From UBA1351 sp963677625 (GTDB taxonomy: Bacteria > Bacillota > Clostridia > Lachnospirales > Vallitaleaceae), in NCBI GenBank assembly GCA_963677625.2, contig CAXXSW010000004.1:434001-498000 (forward strand): a stretch of 64,000 bases of DNA, in the 5' to 3' direction. Under the pieces are notes generated by a model that did not search any database, was not told the DNA's origin, and saw only the letters and a list, made by a program, of their open reading frames with translations. The position numbers and the translations under genes were made by a program. Shown here in pieces: positions 53,051-62,140 of the stretch (its first letter is position 1; every line of letters starts with the position of its first letter).

Positions 53051-53066
53051 CCCCCATAAGTCATCA

Positions 53067-53090
53067 CATGAATGACAATTGTCATTCATG
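53067..53090. promoter_or_regulatory. Perfect 24-bp palindrome, operator candidate
   Basis: CATGAATGACAA is followed directly by its reverse complement TTGTCATTCATG. Its centre is about 63 bases upstream of the predicted transcript start of the lipoprotein gene, the usual place for an activator. The core does not fit the Fur 7-1-7, Zur or LexA consensus that I know. Confidence 0.65.
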
Positions 53091-53200
53091 AGCTTCTATT
53101 CATACATAAACGCCTCTATATAAACCACTTATTATTGGGCTAATTCAAGGTTCTGACAAAGAGCCAGTGTATTTTAGGGCTAGTCCCTGCATTTAATAAG

Positions 53201-53248
53201 GAGGCTTGGCCTCGTTCGCTTGCGATTGTTGTGCTAGGAAAGTCTCCT
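53201..53248 (+). repeat. Intergenic dispersed repeat, copy 2
   Basis: This segment matches 5448-5496 at about 40 of 48 positions, on the same strand. The leading hairpin GAGGC/GCCTC is kept. The rest of 52983-53355, outside the promoter, palindrome and tuf terminator, holds only a 9-base hairpin (TTTTATGAG/CTCATAAAA near 53254-53282). Confidence 0.65.
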
Positions 53249-53302
53249 TAACATTTTATGAGATGTTTCTACTCATAAAATTCATATAGAGAACATTCCT
53301 AT

Positions 53303-53338
53303 AGAACAAAAAGAGACGCACAAAACGTGCGCCTCTTT
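53303..53338 (-). terminator. Terminator of tuf
   Basis: GAGGCGCACG and CGTGCGTCTC (one mismatch) form a hairpin with flanking A- and T-runs, directly after tuf on the minus strand. Confidence 0.9.
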
Positions 53339-53355
53339 AGAAACCTAAACTTAAA

Positions 53356-54549
53356 TTATTTAATAATCTCAGTTACTGATCCTGAACCAACAGTACGGCC
53401 ACCTTCACGAATCGCGAATTTTTGACCAACTTCCATAGCGATAGGAGCAATAAGTTCGATATCCATTACTACGTTGTCGCCAGGCATACACATTTCAGTA
53501 CCTTCTGGAAGGTTGATAACACCAGTAACATCTGTAGTAGTGAAATAAAATTGAGGTCTATAGTTTGAGAAGAATGGAGTATGACGACCACCTTCATCTT
53601 TTTTTAGTACATATACTTGAGCTTTGAATTGAGTATGAGGAGTGATAGTACCTGGCTTAGCAAGAACTTGTCCTCTCTCGATTTCATCTCTTTGAACACC
53701 TCTAAGAAGCGCACCAATGTTGTCACCAGCTTGAGCTTCATCAAGAAGTTTTCTGAACATCTCAACACCAGTACAAACAACTTTTCTTGATTCTTCGTGA
53801 AGACCAACGATTTCAATCTCATCTTGAACATGAAGAACACCACGATCAACTTTACCAGTCGCAACTGTACCACGACCAGTGATTGAGAATACGTCTTCAA
53901 TAGCCATAAGGAATGGTTTGTCAACATCACGCTCTGGTTCTGGAATATAGTCATCACAAGCATCCATAAGTTCAAGAATCTTGTCACCCCACTCGCCTGA
54001 TGGATCTTCAAGAGCTTTAAGAGCTGAACCTTGAATTACAGGAGTATCATCACCTGGGAATTCATATTCATCAAGAAGTTCTCTGATTTCCATTTCAACA
54101 AGTTCAAGTAATTCTTCATCATCAACCATATCACATTTGTTCATGAATACAACGATGTAAGGTACACCAACTTGACGTGAAAGAAGGATATGCTCTCTAG
54201 TTTGAGCCATAACACCATCAGTAGCAGCAACAACAAGGATTGAACCATCCATTTGTGCAGCACCAGTGATCATATTCTTAACGTAGTCGGCATGACCTGG
54301 GCAGTCAACGTGAGCGTAGTGACGAGCATTTGACTCGTACTCAACGTGAGCTGTAGAGATAGTGATACCACGTTCTCTCTCTTCAGGAGCTTTATCGATG
54401 TTATCGAAAGCAACAGCTTCACCTGTACCTAATCTTTCGTGAAGAGTCTTAGTGATTGCAGCTGTTAATGTAGTTTTACCGTGGTCAACGTGTCCGATAG
54501 TACCAATGTTAACATGTGGTTTACTTCTTTCAAATTTAGCCTTTGCCAT
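53356..54549 (-). CDS. tuf: Elongation factor Tu
   Basis: EF-Tu delivers aminoacyl-tRNA with GTP. From the ATG at 54549 (GGAGG site) it has 397 residues; the 13 extra residues upstream are non-coding. G motifs are GHVDHGKT at residues 19-26, DCPGH and NKCD. The C-terminal GGRTVGSGSVTEI is standard. It is the last gene of the str operon here. Confidence 0.99.
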   Translation of the reverse strand: MAKAKFERSKPHVNIGTIGHVDHGKTTLTAAITKTLHERLGTGEAVAFDNIDKAPEERERGITISTAHVEYESNARHYAHVDCPGHADYVKNMITGAAQMDGSILVVAATDGVMAQTREHILLSRQVGVPYIVVFMNKCDMVDDEELLELVEMEIRELLDEYEFPGDDTPVIQGSALKALEDPSGEWGDKILELMDACDDYIPEPERDVDKPFLMAIEDVFSITGRGTVATGKVDRGVLHVQDEIEIVGLHEESRKVVCTGVEMFRKLLDEAQAGDNIGALLRGVQRDEIERGQVLAKPGTITPHTQFKAQVYVLKKDEGGRHTPFFSNYRPQFYFTTTDVTGVINLPEGTEMCMPGDNVVMDIELIAPIAMEVGQKFAIREGGRTVGSGSVTEIIK

Positions 54550-54667
54550 TTGAATTTCCTCCTTTATTTTCGGGGGTCTCTTCCCCAAACTTTACTTTGA
54601 ATTCTAATAAGCACTTAGTGCCATTAATAAAATTATATTATTAAGCCCTGCTCTTGGCAAGTCCTAA

Positions 54668-56755
54668 TTATTCATCATCCTTGCCGCTAATGATCTTCTC
54701 TTGAAGAGCCTTTGGCAATGGGTCGTAATGATGGAACTCCATAGAGTAGTTACCACGACCTTGTGACTTAGAACGAAGGTCTGTTGCATAACCAAACATA
54801 TTAGAAAGGGGAACATATGCCTTTATAACCTGAGCACCTGCCTGAGCTTCCATACCTTCCATTTGACCACGACGTGCGTTGATATCACCGATAACATCAC
54901 CCATGTAATCTTCTGGAACAGTTACAACAACTTTCATGATAGGTTCCATAAGTTGCGCGCCACCTTTTTTCATAGCATCTTTCATTGCCATTGAACCAGC
55001 AATTTTAAAAGCCATCTCAGAGGAGTCGACATCATGATAAGAACCATCATAACATTCTGCTCTAACACCAACAACTGGATAACCCGCAAGAGCACCAGCT
55101 TCCATTGATGATTTAATACCTGCATCTACAGCTGGAATATATTCTTTAGGAATAGATCCACCAACGATGGAGTTAACAAATTCATATTCTTCTTCACCAT
55201 TAACATCCATAGGTGAGAAACGAACTTTACAGTGTCCGTATTGTCCACGTCCACCTGATTGTCTAGCAAACTTAGAATCAATCTCAACTTCTTGAGTAAT
55301 CGTTTCCTTATAAGCAACCTGAGGAGCACCAACATTTGCTTCTACTTTAAACTCTCTCATCAAACGATCAACGATGATTTCGAGGTGAAGCTCACCCATA
55401 CCAGCAATGATTGTTTGTCCAGTTTCCTGGTTTGTGAAAGTTCTAAAAGTTGGATCCTCTTCAGCAAGTTTTGACAATGCAATACCCATTTTTTCTTGTC
55501 CAGCCTTAGTTTTAGGCTCAATCGCAACAGAAATAACAGGATCAGGGAATACCATTGATTCAAGAATAACTTGGTTTTTATCATCACATAGTGTGTCACC
55601 AGTTGTAGTAAACTTAAGACCAACTGCTGCAGCGATATCACCAGCATAAACTTTTTCAATTTCTTCTCTTTTGTTTGCATGCATTTGAAGAATACGACCC
55701 ATACGCTCTTTTTTACCCTTAGTAGAGTTAAACACATAAGAACCTGCATTACATCCACCAGAATATACTCTGAAGAAAGCAAGTCTACCCACAAATGGGT
55801 CAGTCATAATCTTAAACGCTAATGCAGCGAAAGGTTCTTCATCAGATGAAGGTCTTTCAACCACTTCATCACTATCTGGTACTGTACCCTTAATAGCTGG
55901 TACATCAAGAGGTGATGGAGCAAATTCAACAACGGCGTCAAGAAGTAATTGAGCACCTTTGTTCTTGTATGCAGAGCCACACATAACAGGAATGATTTGC
56001 ACGTTTGCTACCGCTAAACGAAGGGCTTCTTTAAGATCTTCAACTGAAGGCTCTTCACCTTCAAGATATTCCATCATAAGATCTTCGTTAGTTTCACAAA
56101 TGGCTTCAACCATTTGTTCTCTGTACATATCTGCATCATCTTTAAGTTCTGCAGGAATTTCTTCGCGGGAAATTTCCTGTCCTAAATCATCTTTGTAAAT
56201 AATCGCTTCCATTGTGAATAAATCCACAACACCAACGAAGTTTTCTTCAGAACCAATTGGAATCTGAATTGGAATAGCGTTAGCTCCAAGACGTTCCTTC
56301 ATCATGTCGACAACATTGAAGAAGTCAGCGCCTGAACGGTCCATCTTATTAACGAAAGCCATTCGTGGAACACCATACTTATCCGCTTGTCTCCAAACTG
56401 TTTCTGATTGTGGCTCAACACCACCCTTTGCACAGAATACACCAACAGCACTGTCAAGTACACGTAGTGAACGCTCTACCTCAACGGTAAAGTCAACGTG
56501 ACCTGGTGTGTCAATAATATTAATCCTGCGATCTAACCAAGAACAAGTAGTTGCAGCAGAAGTGATTGTGATACCTCTTTCCTGCTCTTGCTCCATCCAG
56601 TCCATTTGAGACGCACCATCATGAGTTTCCCCAATTTTATGAGTACGACCAGAATAGAAAAGGATACGTTCAGTTAGAGTAGTTTTCCCGGCATCTATAT
56701 GAGCCATGATACCAATGTTTCTGGTATTTGCTAATGAAAATTCTCTTCCTGCCAA
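54668..56755 (-). CDS. fusA: Elongation factor G
   Basis: EF-G has 695 residues and catalyses translocation. G motifs are AHIDAGKTTLTE at about residues 18-29, DTPGHVDF and NKMDR; domain IV carries the conserved loop SGGRGQYGH. It follows rpsG and precedes tuf by 118 bases. Confidence 0.99.
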   Translation of the reverse strand: MAGREFSLANTRNIGIMAHIDAGKTTLTERILFYSGRTHKIGETHDGASQMDWMEQEQERGITITSAATTCSWLDRRINIIDTPGHVDFTVEVERSLRVLDSAVGVFCAKGGVEPQSETVWRQADKYGVPRMAFVNKMDRSGADFFNVVDMMKERLGANAIPIQIPIGSEENFVGVVDLFTMEAIIYKDDLGQEISREEIPAELKDDADMYREQMVEAICETNEDLMMEYLEGEEPSVEDLKEALRLAVANVQIIPVMCGSAYKNKGAQLLLDAVVEFAPSPLDVPAIKGTVPDSDEVVERPSSDEEPFAALAFKIMTDPFVGRLAFFRVYSGGCNAGSYVFNSTKGKKERMGRILQMHANKREEIEKVYAGDIAAAVGLKFTTTGDTLCDDKNQVILESMVFPDPVISVAIEPKTKAGQEKMGIALSKLAEEDPTFRTFTNQETGQTIIAGMGELHLEIIVDRLMREFKVEANVGAPQVAYKETITQEVEIDSKFARQSGGRGQYGHCKVRFSPMDVNGEEEYEFVNSIVGGSIPKEYIPAVDAGIKSSMEAGALAGYPVVGVRAECYDGSYHDVDSSEMAFKIAGSMAMKDAMKKGGAQLMEPIMKVVVTVPEDYMGDVIGDINARRGQMEGMEAQAGAQVIKAYVPLSNMFGYATDLRSKSQGRGNYSMEFHHYDPLPKALQEKIISGKDDE

Positions 56756-56814
56756 AGTTACATCCTCCTTGGGATCGGATTGTTGATAGGTTTATATTAA
56801 ATCGTGGTAATGAA

Positions 56815-57285
56815 TTACCATCTATAGCTTGCAAATGCTTTATTAGCGTCTGCCATTTTATGCGTATCTTCTTTCTTCTTAACAGAAGCTCCAGTATTAT
56901 TTGCAGCATCCATTAACTCATTAGCAAGACGATCTACCATAGTTTTCTCGCCTCTTTTACGAGTGTAAAGTGTTAACCAACGAAGACCTAAGGCTTGTTT
57001 CCTGTCTGGTCTAACTTCGATTGGCACTTGATAGGTTGCACCACCGATACGACGAGCTTTTACTTCAAGAACAGGCATAATGTTATTCAAAGCTTCATAG
57101 AAGACTTCAATAGCATCCTTACCAGTTTTTTCAGCAACTTTTTCAAAAGCTCCGTATACGATTTTTTGTGCAGTACCTCTTTTACCGTCTAACATGATGT
57201 TGTTAATCAACTTAGTAACAACCTTATCATGATAGATAGGATCTGCTAAAACTTCTCTTTTCGCAATATGACCTTTACGTGGCAC
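56815..57285 (-). CDS. rpsG: 30S ribosomal protein S7
   Basis: S7 has 156 residues and binds the 3' major domain of 16S rRNA. It begins MPRKGHIAKREVLADPIY and ends NKAFASYRW. GGAGG precedes the start. It often controls the str operon. Confidence 0.98.
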   Translation of the reverse strand: MPRKGHIAKREVLADPIYHDKVVTKLINNIMLDGKRGTAQKIVYGAFEKVAEKTGKDAIEVFYEALNNIMPVLEVKARRIGGATYQVPIEVRPDRKQALGLRWLTLYTRKRGEKTMVDRLANELMDAANNTGASVKKKEDTHKMADANKAFASYRW

Positions 57286-57507
57286 GGTTCTTCCCTCCTT
57301 AATAAAAATTAATTCATAGGTACTCAGTCTTTAAGATCTGTTCGCGCACGGTTAATTATTTCTTTCCTACGAAGAACTTGTTCTTCTTCAGTGGGAAATA
57401 AGTTCGTATATTAATGTGGAATAAACACCAACTATCAGTTATACTTACTCAATTTCACTTCGAGGTTCTTGATTTAACTATCCGGCACTAATTCTTAAAA
57501 TTAATGA
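57286..57507 (-). other. Spacer between rpsL and rpsG with a palindromic hairpin
   Basis: The 220-base gap is longer than usual. It contains GAAGAACTTGTTCTTC (57373-57388), a perfect 16-base palindrome, and AT-rich flanks. No gene or promoter is clear. The gap may be an attenuation or S7-control site, as in the E. coli str operon, but this is inference. Confidence 0.45.
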
Positions 57508-57921
57508 TTAGTTCTTTGGTCTCTTCGCTCCGTATTTAGAACGAGATTGTCTACGGTTAGCAACACCAGCTGTATCAAGAGTTCCTCTTACGATATGGTA
57601 TCTAGTACCTGGTAAGTCTTTAACTCTACCACCTCTTAAAAGAACAACACTATGCTCTTGTAAGTTGTGACCTTCACCTGGGATATAACCAGTAACTTCG
57701 ATTCCATTAGTTAAACGAACTCTGGCAATTTTACGAAGTGCTGAGTTAGGTTTTTTAGGAGTCGCTGTCTTTACTGCTGTACATACACCTCTTTTTTGTG
57801 GAGCAGAGTTGTTAGTAAGCTTTTTCTTCATTGAGTTGTAACCCTTTTGAAGAGCAGGAGCAGTTGACTTCTTAGTAGAAGTAGCTCTACCTTTTCTAAC
57901 TAATTGGTTAAAAGTTGGCAT
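57508..57921 (-). CDS. rpsL: 30S ribosomal protein S12
   Basis: S12 has 137 residues and lies at the decoding centre. TPKKPNSALRKIA carries the Lys that is changed in streptomycin resistance, here the sensitive form. It ends RRQSRSKYGAKRPKN. It is the first gene of the str operon, with a consensus promoter. The small L7Ae-like gene that often sits between rpoC and rpsL in Firmicutes is absent. Confidence 0.99.
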   Translation of the reverse strand: MPTFNQLVRKGRATSTKKSTAPALQKGYNSMKKKLTNNSAPQKRGVCTAVKTATPKKPNSALRKIARVRLTNGIEVTGYIPGEGHNLQEHSVVLLRGGRVKDLPGTRYHIVRGTLDTAGVANRRQSRSKYGAKRPKN

Positions 57922-58027
57922 TCATTTCACCTCCGTCTTTAAAATTTATGGTTTGCATTCACTTTATCACACTAAAATATGCAAAAGAGCATGATAAAAG
58001 CATGTACAAGAAAATGCACACTGATGA

Positions 58028-58056
58028 ATTATAAACCCTAGGTCACTTAATGTCAA
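58028..58056 (-). promoter_or_regulatory. Consensus promoter of the str operon
   Basis: TTGACA and TATAAT, both perfect, are separated by 17 bases on the minus strand, about 110 bases before rpsL. This separates the str operon from rpoBC. Confidence 0.92.
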
Positions 58057-58104
58057 GGCTTTCTTTGTTAATCTTTTGTTGAATATTGTTTTCTCTTGGG
58101 GGAC

Positions 58105-58214
58105 GGATGGTGTGAAACATGGCAGGGCGAGGGGCAAGTAAGGCTTCTCTTAACGTCTTCAACTAAGTCGTTCAGCCCTAATTGCCCCTCGCCCTGCCAC
58201 GTCTCCCACCATCC
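58105..58214. repeat. Hairpin element A (33-bp stem, 44-nt loop)
   Basis: Arms 58105-58137 and 58182-58214 pair with only three mismatches, and the inner 17 bases (GGCAGGGCGAGGGGCAA) are perfect. The loop holds a 34-base core (58143-58176) that recurs in reverse complement in element B. The core has its own small hairpin (AACG-x-CTT / AAG-x-CGTT). The element lies between the rpoC terminator and the str promoter. I recognise no family. Confidence 0.85.
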
Positions 58215-58365
58215 TGCCACCATGAGACACAAGACATTAAAAGATTAACAGTAGACGACGCTTCTTTGAGCAGGTAGACGCTTTCGTACATGATCAAAGC
58301 CTATGAAATGAAGGACTGTGCACCTTATCTCGTGAACCTCTTTACTGTCTCTTTTATAGTGAGCA

Positions 58366-58475
58366 ACTTGTGGAGATAGACTGGGGTGGCTGGCGCAAGT
58401 GATGCTGAACGACTTAGTTGAAGACGTTAAGAGAAGCATTACTTGCGCCAGCCACCCCAGTCTATCTCCACAAGT
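58366..58475. repeat. Hairpin element B (perfect 35-bp stem, 40-nt loop)
   Basis: Arms 58366-58400 and 58441-58475 are perfect reverse complements over 35 bases. The loop core (58404-58437) is the exact reverse complement of the core of element A, so B is an inverted copy. Yet the stem sequences of A and B differ except for GCAAGTAA next to the core. The two copies are 151 bases apart. The intervening stretch (58215-58365) has no convincing gene. Confidence 0.88.
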
Positions 58476-58502
58476 GTCCCATTACTCATAAATCATGACA
58501 CT

Positions 58503-58533
58503 AAAAAAGGGCCGTGCACAATGTGCACAGCCC
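58503..58533 (-). terminator. Terminator of rpoBC
   Basis: GGGCTGTGCAC and GTGCACGGCCC (one wobble) pair across a three-base loop and are followed by six T on the minus strand, 10 bases after rpoC. Confidence 0.93.
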
Positions 58534-58543
58534 AAATTCATTT

Positions 58544-61500
58544 TTATTCATCAAACAGTATATCACTGTCCATATCGTATTTCACTTTCTTTTCGATATC
58601 AACATCTCTATATCGTCTCATACCTGTTCCGGCTGGAATAAGTTTACCAAGAATAACATTTTCCTTCAGACCAATCAATGGGTCTACTTTACCGTGAATA
58701 GCTGCTTCGGTAAGTACTTTAGTTGTCTCTTGGAAAGATGCAGCTGAAAGGAATGAATTTGTCGCAAGTGATGCCTTGGTAATACCAAGAAGTACTTGGG
58801 TACCTTCAGCAGGTACAAAACCATCTGCTTCCATCTGTTTATTAACTTTATCAAATTCAAGTTTATCAACTAAGCTACCAGGTAAGAAATCAGTATCTCC
58901 GCTTTCTTCGATTCTGATTTTCTTCAACATTTGACGACAAATAACCTCGATATGCTTATCGTTAATTTCAACCCCTTGAAGGCGATATACATTCTGTACT
59001 TCCTGAAGCATGTAGTCTTGAACCGCACGACGACCTTTAATCTTAAGGATATCATGGGGATTAACACTACCTTCTGTAAGCTCATCACCAGCTTCAAGCA
59101 CTTGACCATCGTCAATCTTAAGTCTTGATCCATATGGAATCAAATAAGACTTGGTAGACATACCATCTTCACTAGTAAGTATAACCTCACGCTTCTTCTT
59201 GGTCTCATTGATTCTTCCAATACCAGCGAAGTCAGCTATAATTGCAAGACCTTTTGGTTTACGGGCTTCGAAAAGCTCCTCAACCCTTGGAAGACCTTGT
59301 GTAATATCGTCAGCAGTAGCAATACCACCGGTATGGAAGGTACGCATGGTAAGCTGTGTACCTGGCTCACCAATTGATTGGGCAGCAATAATACCTGCTG
59401 ACTCACCAACTTGAACAGGAATACCTGTTGCCATATCAGCTCCATAGCACTTAGCACATACTCCAATATCAGATTTACATGTAAGAGCCGTCCTAATTTT
59501 AACAGCTGTAATACCAGCTGCAACAACCTTTCGAGCTTGTCGTGGGTTGATCATAGTATCAGCTTTCACAATCACCTGACCTGTTTCAGGATGAGTAATT
59601 TCATCTATAGACCAACGGCCAGTGATACGCTCTTCAAGGCTTTCTATAACTTCTTTACCATCCATGAAAGCTTTAACAACTTGACCTACAGTTTCTTCCT
59701 CACCTGCACAGCAATCAGGCTCACGAATAATTAAGTCTTGAGACACATCAACAAGTCTTCTTGTTAAATAACCAGAGTCAGCCGTACGAAGGGCTGTATC
59801 AGCAAGACCTTTTCTTGCACCATGAGCGGAGATGAAGTACTCAAGTACATCAAGACCTTCACGGAAGTTCGATTTGATAGGAAGTTCAACAGTACGACCT
59901 TGTGTATCGGCCATCAAACCACGCATACCAGCAAGTTGCTTAATCTGGTTATTAGAACCACGGGCACCAGAGTCAGCCATCATATAGATATTATTATATT
60001 GATCAAGGTTATCAAGAAGTTCATGTGTGATTACCTCATCGGCTTGTCTCCATGTCTGAATAACATTTTGATAACGCTCGTCTTCAGTCATCATACCACG
60101 TTTAAATTGCTTCATAATAGTTTCAACTGTTCGTTCAGCTTCTTCAATGATACCTTTTTTGGTTTCAGGTACTTCCATATCAGAGATTGATACCGTAATT
60201 GCACCTTTTGTAGAATATTTAAAACCTAATTTCTTAATGGCATCAAGAACTTCTGAAGTCTTGGTTGAACCATGTATATCAATACATCTATGCAAAATTT
60301 TCTGTAATTGTTTCTTACCTACCAAGAAATCAATCTCATATAGGAATTCATTATCTTCAACTTCACGATCAACAAAACCTAAATCTTGTGGAATCGCTTC
60401 ATTAAATACGATACGTCCTACGCTAGTTTCAACTAAACGCCTCTCAAGAACTCCATTAATCTCCATAGCTCTTAAAAGTTTGATTCTGGCATGAAGAGTA
60501 ACTTCATCATTCTCATAAGCTAAAATCGCTTCATTAGTACTCTTGAAGGCCATACCTTCACCTTTTTCATTCTCTTTTTCCAGAGTCAAGTAGTATGTAC
60601 CAAGAACCATATCCTGAGAAGGAACAGTTACTGGACCACCATCAGATGGCTTCAAAAGGTTGTTCGGTGATAAAAGAAGGAATCTACATTCAGCTTGAGC
60701 TTCAACTGACAAAGGTAAATGGACAGCCATCTGGTCACCATCAAAGTCAGCATTATAAGCAGTACATACAAGTGGATGAAGACGAATCGCCTTACCTTCA
60801 ACAAGTACAGGTTCAAAAGCTTGAATACCCAATCTATGAAGAGTAGGAGCACGGTTAAGCATAACCGGATGTTGTCTGATTACTTCTTCAAGCACATCAA
60901 AGACTCCATCTTCTAGTCTTTCTACCATTTTTTTCGCAGATTTAATGTTATGGGCAACACCATCTTCAACTAATCGCTTCATAATGAATGGTTTAAAAAG
61001 TTCAATCGCCATTTTTTTAGGAAGACCGCATTGATAAATCTTAAGTTCAGGACCTACAACAATAACAGAACGTCCTGAATAGTCAACACGTTTACCTAGT
61101 AAGTTTTGACGGAAACGCCCTTGCTTACCTTTCAACATATCTGACAGAGACTTAAGTGGTCTATTACCAGGTTCCTGTTACCGGACGCCCACGACGTCCA
61201 TTATCAATCAGTGAGTCAAACCGCTTCCTGATAGCATACGCTTTTCATTACGAACAATAATCTCAGGAGCTCCAAGGTCAAGAAGACGTTGAAGTCTATT
61301 ATTACGGTTAATAACCCTTCTGTATAAATCATTCAGGTCTGAAGTCGCAAAACGTCCACCATCCAACTGAACCATAGGACGAAGATCTGGCGGAATAACT
61401 GGTATAACACTGAGAATCATCCACTCAGGAAGGTTTCCAGACGTTCTAAAAGCTTCTACAACTTCCAGACGCTTGATAATTCTTGCTTTTTTCTGGCCCG

Positions 61501-62114
61501 TAGCGTCTTTAAGGGCTTTTTTTAGTTCAACAGATTCTTTTTCCAGGTCTATATTTGAAAGGATTTCACGAACTGCATCAGCACCCATTGCTGCTCGGAA
61601 AGTATTTCCGAATTTATCATAGGCATCACGAAACTCTTTCTCTGTCAAAACTTGTTTATATTGAAGATTTGTATCACCTTTATCAATAACGATATAAGAT
61701 GCAAAATACAAAACTTTTTCTAAAGTTCTAGGTGACATATCAAGAATAAGACCCATACGTGATGGGATACCTTTGAAATACCAAATGTGTGACACAGGGG
61801 CAGCTAATTCAATATGCCCCATTCTCTCACGACGAACTTTGGATTTTGTGATTTCAACACCACAACGGTCACAGACAACACCTTTATAACGAATCTTTTT
61901 ATACTTACCACAGTGACACTCCCAGTCCTTGCTCGGACCAAAAATTTTCTCACAGAATAAGCCGTCTCTCTCTGGCTTAAGAGTTCTATAGTTAATTGTC
62001 TCTGGCTTCTTAACTTCTCCACGAGACCAATTCACGAATTCGCTCAGGTGATGCTAAACCAATCTTAATGGCATCAAAACTGATTGATTGATCAATTATT
62101 GTTTGAGTTGGCAT
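58544..62114 (-). CDS. rpoC: RNA polymerase subunit beta' with four single-base insertions
   Basis: Beta' begins at the ATG at 62114 (AAAGGAG upstream; MPTQTIIDQSISFD). The frame breaks at IRE|WSRGEV, where an extra base sits near 62029. It breaks again three times in 60 bases at MLQEAV..IDNGRRGRP..GPGNRP (extra bases near 61231, 61219 and 61172). Removing these four gives 1188 residues with all landmarks: the zinc ribbon CHCGKYKK...CDRCG, NADFDGDQMAVH with the catalytic Asp triad, and GEPGTQLTMRTFHTGG. All extra bases are A/T and fall in universal motifs. The gene product is essential, so an assembly error is likeliest. Confidence 0.93.
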
Positions 62115-62140
62115 TAATCACACACTCCTTTAAGATTATT

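Noticed and set aside
58245..58439. A 64-codon minus-strand open frame inside the hairpin-element region
   Set aside because: It runs through one arm and loop of element B, has no ribosome site and no protein-like features.
61165..61235. Programmed frameshifting in rpoC
   Set aside because: There are three separate extra bases without slippery sequence or stimulatory structure, and similar faults occur in rpoB and rpsS.
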